Positions 17,539 through 25,315 of a stretch of 57,126 bases of DNA are shown one piece after another (positions within the stretch are counted from its first letter, which is position 1; every line of letters begins with the position of its first letter). Under the pieces are notes generated by a model that did no database searches, was not told the origin of the DNA, and worked only from the letters and a program-made list of their open reading frames with translations. The translations under genes were made by a program, and so were the position numbers. This stretch comes from Chloroflexota bacterium (GTDB lineage Bacteria > Chloroflexota > Anaerolineae > CG2-30-64-16): the NCBI GenBank assembly GCA_016876015.1, contig VGOD01000009.1, positions 1-57,126 on the forward strand. Reading direction: 5' to 3'.

Positions 17539-17948
17539 CCAGCGTCTACATCCCATTGGCGCTACGTCACCTCGTACGAGCACAAGCGGCCGCGCGCTGC
17601 GAATACTGCCTCATCCGCGAAACCGACGTCCTGCTGCCCCACCAACCCGACCACATCATCGCCGAACAACACGGCGGCGAGACCACACCCGATAACCTGG
17701 CTCTGGCCTGTATCCACTGCAACCGGTACAAGGGTGCCAATATCGCCTCGCTTGACCCCGATACGGGATGGCTAACACCTCTGTTCAACCCCCGTACTCA
17801 ATCCTGGGACGACCATTTTGTCCTGATCGGCCTTCGAATCGAGCCGCTTACTGCCGTCGGCCGCGTCACTGTGCGCCTGCTCCGGCTGAATGATCCTCAA
17901 CGCCTACGCGTGCGCCAGGCGCTCATCGAGACCGGCACGTATCCCTGA
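17535..17948 (+). CDS. HNH endonuclease domain protein
   Basis: A 137-residue single-domain HNH nuclease. It has a zinc-ribbon pair CEYC (about 23-26) and CIHCNRYKG (about 57-65), and the core DHIIAEQHGGETTPDNLALA carrying the catalytic His and Asn. No specificity domain is attached. HNH proteins of this size are found in restriction, phage and toxin-like settings. The tight overlap with the small upstream protein suggests a two-gene module rather than a housekeeping repair gene. Confidence 0.85.
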   Translation: MTSVYIPLALRHLVRAQAAARCEYCLIRETDVLLPHQPDHIIAEQHGGETTPDNLALACIHCNRYKGANIASLDPDTGWLTPLFNPRTQSWDDHFVLIGLRIEPLTAVGRVTVRLLRLNDPQRLRVRQALIETGTYP

Positions 17949-17958
17949 GAAATAACCT

Positions 17959-18090
17959 TCAGACCCCCTCCAGGCCGTCAGCCAACGTGACATCCCAGGC
18001 GGCGCGCTCCTCTCTGACCTCTTGCCACGCAGCAGAATCCGCGCGCAAGGCGGCATAGGCCGCGTTCGTCGCGGCCAGCAGACGTTGCCG
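17959..18090 (-). pseudogene. C-terminal remnant of an antitoxin-like gene cut by a palindromic element
   Basis: The minus frame ending at TGA 17961-17959 reads RLLAATNAAYAALRADSAAW, then EERAAWDVTLADGLE, a pattern I associate with the C-terminus of small antitoxin-like proteins in Chloroflexota and cyanobacteria. Upstream reading runs into the inverted-repeat element at 18091-18229, so the N-terminus is missing. No toxin partner is nearby. Confidence 0.45.
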
Positions 18091-18229
18091 CGGAGTGTTT
18101 GGATCACGAAGACGTGAAGGTGCACGAAGTTCGCGAAGCACGAAGGACACGAAGAAACGCGCCGCGGTGCGCGCCCTTCGCGCTTCGTGTCTTCGCGCTA
18201 CTTCGTGCCTTCGTGATCCAAACACTCCG
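18091..18229. repeat. 139-bp palindromic element with 21-bp perfect terminal inverted repeats
   Basis: The left arm at 18091-18111 (GGAGTGTTTGGATCACGAAG preceded by C) is the exact inverse of the right arm at 18209-18229. The interior is itself partly palindromic and built from CACGAAG/CTTCGTG units, for example AAGCACGAAGGACACGAAG against CTTCGTGTCTTCGCG. It lies between an antitoxin remnant and the 3' end of iolM and appears to have truncated the remnant. The transcript would fold into a long hairpin. Confidence 0.85.
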
Positions 18230-18245
18230 CGCTCCAAACCCCCGC

Positions 18246-19442
18246 TCACCCCGCCACATACGTGATCTTGCACTCGCTGCGATCCGTCTGCAGCCGGATG
18301 ATGTTCTCCGGCACCTCCTCCAGCGTGATTTTCTTGGTGCTGGCACGGGTCATATCCATGCCCGACGCCATGCACTCGATCACGCGCGGGAAGTTGCCAT
18401 GGCCGGAGTGCCCCTGCGCGCCGATGATGCTGGCGCGGCGCACCTGCAAGACCTCACCCGTCACCGGCATCCTGGCCTCGGCGCGGGCGGTGACGATCAC
18501 GCGGCTGTTGAGCGTCCGCCCCTCCCAAATCACGCGCTCGATGCCGGGGTAGACGACTGTCGGCAGGCCGGTGGCCTCCATGAAGAGGTCGGCGCCCATC
18601 CCCTCGGTGATCTCCAGCACACGGTCGGCGAAGTCCTCCTTGAGCGGGTTGATGGCGTAGTCCGCGCCGATCTGCAGCGTAATGCGCGTGCGCTCTTCCT
18701 GCGGCTCGGAGATGATGACCTGCGACGCGCCCGCGCGCTTGAGGATGGCGCAGGCCGCCAGGCCGATCGGGCCGCCGCCCAGGATCACCACGCGGTCACC
18801 CGGCCGGATGCCGCCCCCGCGCTCGATCACCGCGTTGTAGGCCACCGCGGTCGGCTCCACCAGGCTGCCGGCCAGGAAGATGTCATCGCCCTTGTAGACC
18901 TTGCGCAACGGTTCCAGGCTCCAGAGGGTTCTGGACGGCAGCACCATGTATTTCGCGTACGCGCCGTTGACGTTGAAGCCGACTTCGTCCAGCCGCTCGC
19001 AGTGGTTGGGCTGGCCGTCGGCGCACGGCTTGCATTGCGCGCACCACAGCATCTCCTCTGATGTGACCGGCTCGCCGCCTCGGAACGGCTTGTTCGTCCG
19101 CTTGTCGAACGCGTTCTTGCCCGCCTCAACTACCACGCCGGAGAATTCGTGGCCCATGATGCAGGGGAAGCCGGTCAGCCCAGGGTAGAAGATATAGCCG
19201 TCCCCTTCCGCCTGCGCCATGTGCACGTCCGAGCCGCAGATGCCGCACGCCTTCACCTCCAACAGCACCTCTTCTGGCCCCGGCGTGGGAATGTCGTATT
19301 CGCGCATCTCGATCCGGGGATTGCGCCACACCTGGCTGCCCAAATAGGTCTGGCGCCCCTCGATATCTTTGGCGCCGAGCTTGAACCCTGGCTTGGGCGC
19401 CCAATCGGCCACCAGGGTCACGCCTTGCATTTTGCCTTTCAT
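18246..19442 (-). CDS. iolM: Zinc-dependent dehydrogenase, scyllo-inosose 3-dehydrogenase-like (IolM)
   Basis: Medium-chain zinc dehydrogenase of 398 residues. Features are a catalytic-zinc site CGICGSDVHMAQAEGDGY with GHEFSGVV, a four-Cys structural zinc loop CAQCKPCADGQPNHC, and an NAD-binding VVILGGGPIGLAA. The long N-terminal extension (about 40 residues before EMREYDIPTP) and total length match the Thermotoga inositol enzyme TM0412, which oxidises scyllo-inosose to a diketone. It is the last gene of the lacI-led operon and lies just downstream of the iolN-like gene, the next step of that pathway. Other polyol dehydrogenase activities cannot be excluded from sequence alone. Confidence 0.75.
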   Translation of the reverse strand: MKGKMQGVTLVADWAPKPGFKLGAKDIEGRQTYLGSQVWRNPRIEMREYDIPTPGPEEVLLEVKACGICGSDVHMAQAEGDGYIFYPGLTGFPCIMGHEFSGVVVEAGKNAFDKRTNKPFRGGEPVTSEEMLWCAQCKPCADGQPNHCERLDEVGFNVNGAYAKYMVLPSRTLWSLEPLRKVYKGDDIFLAGSLVEPTAVAYNAVIERGGGIRPGDRVVILGGGPIGLAACAILKRAGASQVIISEPQEERTRITLQIGADYAINPLKEDFADRVLEITEGMGADLFMEATGLPTVVYPGIERVIWEGRTLNSRVIVTARAEARMPVTGEVLQVRRASIIGAQGHSGHGNFPRVIECMASGMDMTRASTKKITLEEVPENIIRLQTDRSECKITYVAG

Positions 19443-19462
19443 GTTGTGTCTCCTGATTCAGC

Positions 19463-19524
19463 CACGAATTACACGAATTGCACGAAATACTCCTTCCTCC
19501 TTCGTGAAATTCGTGCAATTCGTG
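19463..19524. repeat. Intergenic hairpin of CACGAATT units
   Basis: The left arm 19463-19486 is made of CACGAATT-type units and the right arm 19501-19524 is its near-inverse, with a 14-base loop. It occupies most of the 105-base gap between iolN and iolM. It resembles the CACGAAG-rich interior of the element at 18091-18229 and may stabilise or attenuate the operon transcript. Confidence 0.7.
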
Positions 19525-19547
19525 ACAGGAAATCCTTGTCTCTGACC

Positions 19548-20672
19548 CTACACTTCCGTCCCCTGCCCGATCCGCGGCAGCGCGTAGACCGGCTTCCAGC
19601 CCTTGCTGAGCGGCTCGCGCAGGTAGGGTTCCATGTCCCGCTCGGTGCGCAGGGTCACTTCCTCCACCGGCGGCGCTTTGCCGGGCGGGAACGCGGCCAA
19701 CACGTGGTCGTTCCATAGCGTCAGGTACTTCAGGATCGCCGCGACCGGCCGCTTGGCCTTCTGCGCCGTGCCCGACTTGGCTTTGCCAACCACCCCCTCC
19801 GGCGTGGCCGCGATCTCGATGGCGAAGTGGCCCTCCCCTTCCGACCAGCGGGACGGTCGGCCGAAGGGATCCACCGACTTGTCGAAGTGGCCGTCGGGCA
19901 GATAGGCCTTGCCTTCGGTGTCCACCGCGTACCTCATGTCCACCATATCGGGGTGGAGCAGCAACCCCAGCGAAGTCTCCGATTCGTCGGCATGGACGAA
20001 GTTGGTGTCGAGCCGGCCGCCGCGGTCGGTAGCGCGGAAGAACTCCCGCACTGCGCGGTGCCAGTCAATCACGCGGAAGATGCCGGGGAGCTGGTAACGC
20101 TTCTGGAACTCCTGCACGGCCGATTCGAGCATCCAGAGCTGGCCGTGGTTGTTGACGATGAGCTGCTTGCGGAAGCCGTCGTTCCATAGGCCCAACATTA
20201 CGTCAATCATCATCTCGCGCACGACGTGCTCGCGCACGATGACCGTGCCGGGCATGCCCACGTGATGGTACGGATGGCCGCCGTAGTTGAGCGGCGGCAG
20301 CGCCAGGTTGACCGCCGCGCCGCGCCTGGCCGTGTAGCGCCGCACCCCCTCGCAAATCTGGCTGACGTAGAGGGTGTCGGACGCGCTGGGCAGATGTTGG
20401 CCGTGCAGCTCGGTGCAGCCGACCGGGATGAAGACGATGTCGTTCTTCTTGCGATTGGCCTCCACCTGCCAACGCACGGTGGTCTGGATATACGAGCCGG
20501 GCTTGCCCCACTCGACCGGCGACGGGATGCCATAGTCGGCCAGGATGGCGTCAATCTCGGCGTCGCTGGCATCCCAGACAGCTTTCTTCATTCTGCCGAC
20601 TTCGTTGTCCTCGAAGAAGAGGTCGGGCTGATCGGTGGTAAGCAGGCCCGGAGGAATGACTCGATTTGTCAT
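19548..20672 (-). CDS. iolN: Creatininase-superfamily hydrolase, 3-dehydro-scyllo-inosose hydrolase-like (IolN)
   Basis: A 374-residue creatininase-superfamily metallo-hydrolase. The metal-binding motif is PVGCTELHGQHLPSASDTLY; later elements are NYGGHPYHHVGMPGT, NNHGQLWML and HADESETSLGLLLHPDMVD. Ordinary creatininases are about 250 residues. The long N-terminal extension (1-75) and the IolM neighbour point to the Thermotoga IolN (TM0413) type, which opens the ring of the diketo-inositol to 5-keto-L-gluconate. AAGGAG lies 8 bases before ATG 20672, deciding the start; the longer reading upstream runs into the palindrome at 20709-20831. Assignment is by family and gene context. Confidence 0.75.
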   Translation of the reverse strand: MTNRVIPPGLLTTDQPDLFFEDNEVGRMKKAVWDASDAEIDAILADYGIPSPVEWGKPGSYIQTTVRWQVEANRKKNDIVFIPVGCTELHGQHLPSASDTLYVSQICEGVRRYTARRGAAVNLALPPLNYGGHPYHHVGMPGTVIVREHVVREMMIDVMLGLWNDGFRKQLIVNNHGQLWMLESAVQEFQKRYQLPGIFRVIDWHRAVREFFRATDRGGRLDTNFVHADESETSLGLLLHPDMVDMRYAVDTEGKAYLPDGHFDKSVDPFGRPSRWSEGEGHFAIEIAATPEGVVGKAKSGTAQKAKRPVAAILKYLTLWNDHVLAAFPPGKAPPVEEVTLRTERDMEPYLREPLSKGWKPVYALPRIGQGTEV

Positions 20673-20708
20673 TTGACTGCTCCTTCTGAAATCAGGAAGT
20701 TTCCAAAG

Positions 20709-20831
20709 GAGCATCCTGAGCGGAGTCCGGCGTTGTATGCCGGACGCAGTCGAAGGATGCGGCCAGTGGAATAACGACCGCATCCTTCGACTTCACTCCG
20801 CGCACAACGCTTCGTTCCGCTCAGGATGCTC
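20709..20831. repeat. 123-bp imperfect palindrome (CATCCTGAGCGG / CCGCATCCTTCGAC family)
   Basis: The left arm 20709-20762 begins GAGCATCCTGAGCGGA and ends GTCGAAGGATGCGG. The right arm 20778-20831 is its inverse (CCGCATCCTTCGAC ... TCCGCTCAGGATGCTC) with mismatches only in the middle; the loop is 15 bases. An internal GTCCGGCG/CGCCGGAC-like stem gives extra structure. It separates the TIM-barrel gene from iolN inside the operon. A related half-sequence occurs in frame in glyA-gcvT at 31153-31172. Confidence 0.85.
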
Positions 20832-20854
20832 GCGCTGTGAACAAGAGAAAAAAA

Positions 20855-21691
20855 TCATTCGATGTGAAAGTGCGGCGTCAGCACACGCACCGCCGCCTCG
20901 CGCGCCTTCACCGCCAGATCATGCGGATTCCAGCTCCAATACTCCGGCCGGAACAACTCAATGGAGCACGGGCCGTCGTAGCCAATGGCTTGCAGGCGGC
21001 GGCAGATATCGGCCAGCGGCACGATCCCCAGGCCCGGCAGGACGCGCGTGGCATCGGTGATGGCCTCTTTCGGCGTGTCCTCCAGGTCATCCAGGTGGAA
21101 GGCGAAGATGCGGGCGGGGTCGAGCTGCTCCAGCTCCTCCAGCAGCCCGCCGCCGCCGTAGAAGTGCGCGGCGTCCACCGTCATGCCGACGTTGGCGCGG
21201 CCCACCGCTCGCACGATCTCGGCCGCCGCGCGGGGGGTGCGCACGCTGCACCAACCGAAACCGAGAAACTCGAACGACAGCCGCACGCCGAACTCATCAG
21301 CGATCTCGCCCAGGTCGCGCAGCACCCGTACATATTCCGCCACCACTTCATCCCACGGCAGCGAGCGGTCGGGCGTCGGGCTGGGGACGACCACCACGGT
21401 CGGGCAGCCGATGGCCTGGGCGATCCGGCTCAGCTCGCGGCAGCGCACCCGGATGGCGGCATACTCCTCGGCCAGCCGGAAGGCGATGAATTCGATGGAG
21501 TTGATCGTCAGCGGCATGACACCCGCATTCACGAACAACGCATTGAGATCGGCGACCGAATGGACCGCCAGATACCGATCTATCTTCGCAGCCCACACCT
21601 CCAGCGCCCGAAACCCGGCCGCAGCCGTGACCGCGACATCGGTTTCGAGGTCTTGGGGCATGGTGGTGGCGCCGTGAAAAGCAAGTAACAT
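20855..21691 (-). CDS. Sugar phosphate isomerase/epimerase-like TIM barrel (second in the inositol locus)
   Basis: Xylose-isomerase-like TIM barrel of 278 residues. Metal and substrate residues typical of the family are visible in [33 protein letters not shown] and [17 protein letters not shown] precedes ATG 21691. It lies between iolG and iolN in the lacI operon, so it probably acts on an inositol or keto-sugar intermediate, for example an IolE/IolI/IolH-like step, but it is clearly distinct from the iolO homologue at 14875. I cannot assign the reaction. Confidence 0.75.
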   Translation of the reverse strand: MLLAFHGATTMPQDLETDVAVTAAAGFRALEVWAAKIDRYLAVHSVADLNALFVNAGVMPLTINSIEFIAFRLAEEYAAIRVRCRELSRIAQAIGCPTVVVVPSPTPDRSLPWDEVVAEYVRVLRDLGEIADEFGVRLSFEFLGFGWCSVRTPRAAAEIVRAVGRANVGMTVDAAHFYGGGGLLEELEQLDPARIFAFHLDDLEDTPKEAITDATRVLPGLGIVPLADICRRLQAIGYDGPCSIELFRPEYWSWNPHDLAVKAREAAVRVLTPHFHIE

Positions 21692-21746
21692 TGAGTCCTC
21701 CGAGAGTCAAACGTCCGACGTCTTCCCCCATTTCACGTTTGACGTT

Positions 21747-22766
21747 TCACGTTTCACGCCAAATCTCGTCCACCCTCACCGGCCGATTCTCCCGGTACGA
21801 TTTCAACGCCGCGTAGCCCAGCACCACCGACAGACGGCCATCGCGGCCGGTGACGGACGGCGCCTTGTCGTTGAGTACGCAGTCAATGAACTCGCGCACT
21901 TCGTTGACGTAGGTTTCGGGGTAGCGCTGCATGAAAAAGCGCGGGGGCAGGGCCGCGTGCATACCGGTTTGGTCGCCGACGACGACGGTGTTCACGGCTT
22001 CGTTCTCGGCGTGCGCCGTGCCCGCGGAGCAGAAGACCTCCAGCCGCTGGTCGTAGCCATAGACCGCCTGGCGGCTGTTGTCGAGCACGCCGAGCGCGCC
22101 GTTGGCGAACTTCAACGTCACCAGGGTGGTGTCCACGTCGCCCGCCTCGGCCAGTTGCGGGGCCACCAGCACGCTGCCCAGCGCATACACCTCTTCCACC
22201 TCGCCCACCTGGAAGCGGGCCATGTCGAAGTCGTGGATGGTCATGTCCAGGAACATGCCGCCCGACGCTTTGGCGTATTCGACCGACGGCGGCTCGGGGT
22301 CGCGCGCGATGATGTGCAGGATGCACGGCCGGCCGATGGCCCCCGACGCGACGATGTCGCGCACGCGGCGGAAGCTGGGGTCGAAGCGCCGGTTGAAGCC
22401 GACCTGGAGCTTGACCCCCGCCTGCGCCACCGCGGCCAACGCGATGTCAATGCTCGGCAGATCGAGTGCCAGCGGCTTCTCGCAGAAGATCTGCTTCCCC
22501 GCCAGCGCCGCATCGCGGATGATGAACCAGTGCGTGTCGGTGCTGGTGGCGATCAGCACGGCCGGAATGTCGGGATCGGCCAACAGCTCGTGATAATCCC
22601 GCACCACGCGCGGGACGCCCAACTCGTCGGCGAGCGCCTGGGCCGCCTCCAGCCGGATGTCGCAGAGCGCCACCAGATTGGCCTCGGGGATCTTGCGCAC
22701 CAGGTTGCGCACGTGGACACTCCCCATGCGCCCCGTGCCGATGACGGCGATGTTTAGACGGTTCAT
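21747..22766 (-). CDS. iolG: Gfo/Idh/MocA dehydrogenase, myo-inositol 2-dehydrogenase-like
   Basis: A 339-residue two-domain oxidoreductase. The N-terminal Rossmann fold has VIGTGRMGSVHVRN, the EKP motif is FCEKPLALD, and the substrate domain has GFNRRFDPSFRR and the catalytic MTIHDFDMARF, as in myo-inositol 2-dehydrogenases that make scyllo-inosose with NAD. The start overlaps the upstream dehydrogenase by 4 bases, so the two are translationally coupled. With iolM, iolN and iolO nearby it supplies the first step of a Thermotoga-like inositol route. Other polyol substrates of this family remain possible. Confidence 0.8.
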   Translation of the reverse strand: MNRLNIAVIGTGRMGSVHVRNLVRKIPEANLVALCDIRLEAAQALADELGVPRVVRDYHELLADPDIPAVLIATSTDTHWFIIRDAALAGKQIFCEKPLALDLPSIDIALAAVAQAGVKLQVGFNRRFDPSFRRVRDIVASGAIGRPCILHIIARDPEPPSVEYAKASGGMFLDMTIHDFDMARFQVGEVEEVYALGSVLVAPQLAEAGDVDTTLVTLKFANGALGVLDNSRQAVYGYDQRLEVFCSAGTAHAENEAVNTVVVGDQTGMHAALPPRFFMQRYPETYVNEVREFIDCVLNDKAPSVTGRDGRLSVVLGYAALKSYRENRPVRVDEIWRET

Positions 22767-23806
22767 GGCTTCATCACGATCTTCATCGCGTTCTTCGGGC
22801 CGTGCTTCATCGTCGCGGGGTCGAGGCCCAGGTCGCAGAACGCTTCCAGGCCATCTTCCAGTGTGATCACCTTCGTGAAATACGGCTGCATGTTCAGCCG
22901 GTTCTCCTGGAAGACGCGGATGGAGGGTACCATCGTGTTTTGTCCCAGGTACAGCCCCAGCACTTTTGTCGCCCAGCGAGTGATCTCGTTAGGCGTCACT
23001 TCGATATGCACGCTCGAATCCATGCCGAACGGCAGCACCTTGCCGCCCGGCGTCACGCACTTGAGCGCCTGGCCAAGTGCGTTGCCCGTCGCCTCGATCA
23101 CGATGTCGGCCTTGCGGCCATAGGTGAACTCGGTGATCTTCTGGACAACATCTACCTCGTGCGGATTCCACACCGTCAGCCCACACTCCCGCGCCACACC
23201 GATGCGATACGGGTCAATCTCGGTCACTGCGACCTTGGCTGCGATGTTCTTGGCGAACTGCGCGAACAGATAGCCGATCGGGCCGAAGCCGAGGACGAGC
23301 ACGTAGTCGTAGGGCAACATCTGCAGCGCGTTCATGCCGTTGACGACCGTCGCCAACGTCTCAACCTGCGAACCAAGCACGTCGTCAATCTCATCGGGGA
23401 GGGTGAAGCACTGTTTCTCCGGCACCACGCAATACTCGGCGTAGCCGCCGTCGCGCATCACGCCCAACGCATTGAACTTGATCTCGACGCACTGGCTGCT
23501 GAGGCCCATCCGGCAGAAGGAACAGAAGCCGCAGCGGATGTTGTTGTCAATCGCCACGCGGTCGCCGACCTTGATATACTTCACGTGCGTGCCGACCTCG
23601 ATCACCTCGCCGCAGAACTCGTGGCCCAGCACCGTGTTCGGCTTGTAATGATGCTTGCCTTCGAGGATCTTCACATCGGTGCCGCAGATGCCGACCGCCC
23701 GCACCCGCATCAGCACGTCATCGGGGTTCTTCACCTGCGGGATGGGGATGCGGGTCAGCTCCATCTTGCCCGCATCACGGAAGACGAGGGCTTTCATTTG
23801 GGACAT
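22763..23806 (-). CDS. Zinc-dependent polyol/threonine dehydrogenase-like protein
   Basis: Medium-chain zinc dehydrogenase of 347 residues. The catalytic-zinc site is VGICGTDVKILEGKHHY with GHEFCGEV, the structural-zinc loop CGFCSFCRMGLSSQC, and the NAD(P) site VLVLGFGPIGYLFAQ. It is the first structural gene behind lacI, 44 bases away, and overlaps iolG. It is shorter than the IolM-like gene and probably oxidises a different hydroxyl of inositol or a related polyol (inference). The CGFC-SFC spacing resembles sorbitol/threonine dehydrogenases. Confidence 0.8.
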   Translation of the reverse strand: MSQMKALVFRDAGKMELTRIPIPQVKNPDDVLMRVRAVGICGTDVKILEGKHHYKPNTVLGHEFCGEVIEVGTHVKYIKVGDRVAIDNNIRCGFCSFCRMGLSSQCVEIKFNALGVMRDGGYAEYCVVPEKQCFTLPDEIDDVLGSQVETLATVVNGMNALQMLPYDYVLVLGFGPIGYLFAQFAKNIAAKVAVTEIDPYRIGVARECGLTVWNPHEVDVVQKITEFTYGRKADIVIEATGNALGQALKCVTPGGKVLPFGMDSSVHIEVTPNEITRWATKVLGLYLGQNTMVPSIRVFQENRLNMQPYFTKVITLEDGLEAFCDLGLDPATMKHGPKNAMKIVMKP

Positions 23807-23850
23807 GAGAGACTCCTTGCGCGATGTTTCGTATTGCGTATTGCGTAGCG

Positions 23851-24873
23851 TTAGCCGCTATCTGATTTGTAGGAGCACGTTGACTCACGAACAACCAGTG
23901 TCCCTTGAAGCATGATGTGTCCACCTTCGCCAGAGGAACCAGCGATGAGCGTAAGCGCCATGTCCATCGCTCGCTGACCCAGATCGAACTTCGGTTGCGC
24001 GACCGTGGTCAGCGCGGGCGAGACATACGCGGCAAAGGGGATATCATCGAAACCGATCACGGACAGATCGTCTGGCACGCGTAGCCCGGCCCGCCGCGCC
24101 GCGGCCAGCAGACCGATGGCGGTCATGTCGTTATAGCAGAAGACCGCTGTCGGCTGCGCAGTCAGCGCCAGGAGCAGCGGGAGCGCCTGCTCGCCGCCTG
24201 CGGGCCGCCCCGTGCCAGGGAAGATCAGCGCGGGATCGAAGGGCAGGTCGGCCGCGGACAGCGCCGCACGATAGCCCGCCAGCCGGTCGGCGCTGGGGCT
24301 GTGGCCGGCCGGCCCCGTCACGTGCGCGATGCGCCGATGCCCGTGCGCCAACAGATGCTCGGTCGCCAGGCGTGCACCGTTCATATCGTCCACCCGCACC
24401 GAAAGGGTGTGCGGCGCAAGCTGCTGGCTGTGACTGTTGAGCAGGATCACCGGCACGCCGGCCGCGCCCAGCCGCTCCTGGTGCAGCGCGCCCACGCGCG
24501 ACGAGGTGACGATCACCGCGTCCACCCGCTTCGAGCGCAGCATCTCCACCGCGGCGATCTCGCGCTCCGGCTCATCCTGCGACGCGGCCAGGATCACCGA
24601 ATAGCTGTGGCTGTAGGCTGTGCTCTCGATCCCCTCCACCACTTCCGCGGAAAACGGATCGGCGATCGTCGTCACCACGACGCCGACTGTGCAGGTGTGG
24701 CCGCGCACCAGGCTGCGCGCGCCGGCGTCCGGCGAATAGCCCATCTCTGCGGCCAGGCGGCGAATGCGCGCACGAGTGGCCGCGTTGATGAGCGGGCTAT
24801 CGCTCAGTGCACGAGAGACGGTCGAATGTGAGACGCCTGCGGCGCGGGCGATGTCCTTGATGGAGGGTTTCAC
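23851..24873 (-). CDS. LacI-family transcriptional regulator of the inositol operon
   Basis: A 340-residue LacI-type repressor. The N-terminal HTH is VKPSIKDIARAAGVSHSTVS with a hinge region ending GYSPDAGARSL. A periplasmic-binding-protein-like effector domain follows (TVGVVVTTIADPFSAEVVEG, FCYNDMTAIGLLAAARRAG, VIGFDDIPFAAYVSPALTTV). The start is GTG 24873, where the HTH begins; longer readings upstream would cross the operators and promoter. It is the first gene of the minus-strand operon lacI-dehydrogenase-iolG-TIM barrel-iolN-iolM. Two identical-type palindromes upstream (24885-24898, 24949-24962) suggest autorepression, relieved by inositol or a derivative. Confidence 0.9.
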   Translation of the reverse strand: MKPSIKDIARAAGVSHSTVSRALSDSPLINAATRARIRRLAAEMGYSPDAGARSLVRGHTCTVGVVVTTIADPFSAEVVEGIESTAYSHSYSVILAASQDEPEREIAAVEMLRSKRVDAVIVTSSRVGALHQERLGAAGVPVILLNSHSQQLAPHTLSVRVDDMNGARLATEHLLAHGHRRIAHVTGPAGHSPSADRLAGYRAALSAADLPFDPALIFPGTGRPAGGEQALPLLLALTAQPTAVFCYNDMTAIGLLAAARRAGLRVPDDLSVIGFDDIPFAAYVSPALTTVAQPKFDLGQRAMDMALTLIAGSSGEGGHIMLQGTLVVRESTCSYKSDSG

Positions 24874-24884
24874 GGCAAATCCGC

Positions 24885-24898
24885 TGCAAACGTGTGCA
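24885..24898. promoter_or_regulatory. LacI-type operator, start-proximal
   Basis: TGCAAACGTGTGCA, a 14-bp palindrome with one mismatched pair and a central CG as LacI-family operators have. It lies 11 bases upstream of the lacI GTG and exactly 64 bases from the second copy, a spacing compatible with looping. Confidence 0.7.
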
Positions 24899-24948
24899 GA
24901 TGAGGTCAGATAGAAAGGGGCAGCGGACCTGCCCCCGTCAGGCGCACG

Positions 24949-24962
24949 TGCACACGTGTGCA
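24949..24962. promoter_or_regulatory. LacI-type operator overlapping the transcription start
   Basis: TGCACACGTGTGCA is a perfect 14-bp palindrome with a central CG. It begins 8 bases after the -10 box of the lacI promoter, so it covers the expected +1, where repressor would block RNA polymerase. Confidence 0.8.
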
Positions 24963-24970
24963 GCGGGGGG

Positions 24971-24999
24971 AGTATAGCAGCAAGCCCGGCGCGTGTCAA
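24971..24999 (-). promoter_or_regulatory. Strong sigma70 promoter of the inositol operon
   Basis: Minus strand: consensus TTGACA (24999-24994), 17-base spacer, TATACT (24976-24971). This is one of the two best promoter matches in the window, immediately followed by the operator at 24949-24962. Confidence 0.8.
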
Positions 25000-25009
25000 A
25001 TCGGTGGAG

Positions 25010-25038
25010 TTGTGGTCCTGGCGGCCAGGTGCTACAAT
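25010..25038 (+). promoter_or_regulatory. Divergent promoter toward the TGS GTPase
   Basis: TTGTGG (25010-25015), 17-base spacer, TACAAT (25033-25038). It is back-to-back with the inositol operon promoter, leaving a leader of about 270 bases before the GTPase gene. Confidence 0.45.
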
Positions 25039-25176
25039 AGCGCAGGCCGAAGCAGCCGGGGTATGATCCGTGGCCGGACTCGAGCCGGCACGCGAGCCAT
25101 GTTCCGGACAGTTGCTCATGCGGTGCGCTGCGCCAGTGCGAAGCCTCCCTGTGGGACGGCATACGAAAAGCTCATG

Positions 25177-25244
25177 CCAAGGCGTAAAGAACGCAAAGGG
25201 CAGGTTGGTTCTGCCAGTCATCTTAGCGTCTTGGCGTCCTTGCG
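25177..25244. repeat. Hairpin of CGCAAAG-type repeat in the GTPase leader
   Basis: The left arm 25177-25199 (CCAAGGCGTAAAGAACGCAA...) is inverse to the right arm 25222-25244 (CTTAGCGTCTTGGCGTCCTT...). The same GCAAAG/CTTTGC style appears at 44585-44642. It sits between the promoter and the GTPase start, so it would be part of the untranslated leader. Confidence 0.65.
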
Positions 25245-25315
25245 TGAGACCGGCGTGGGCACTTTCAGGACGGTCTGCATCCCATTCTCTGAACAGGTCA
25301 TGAGGTTTGACGCCG

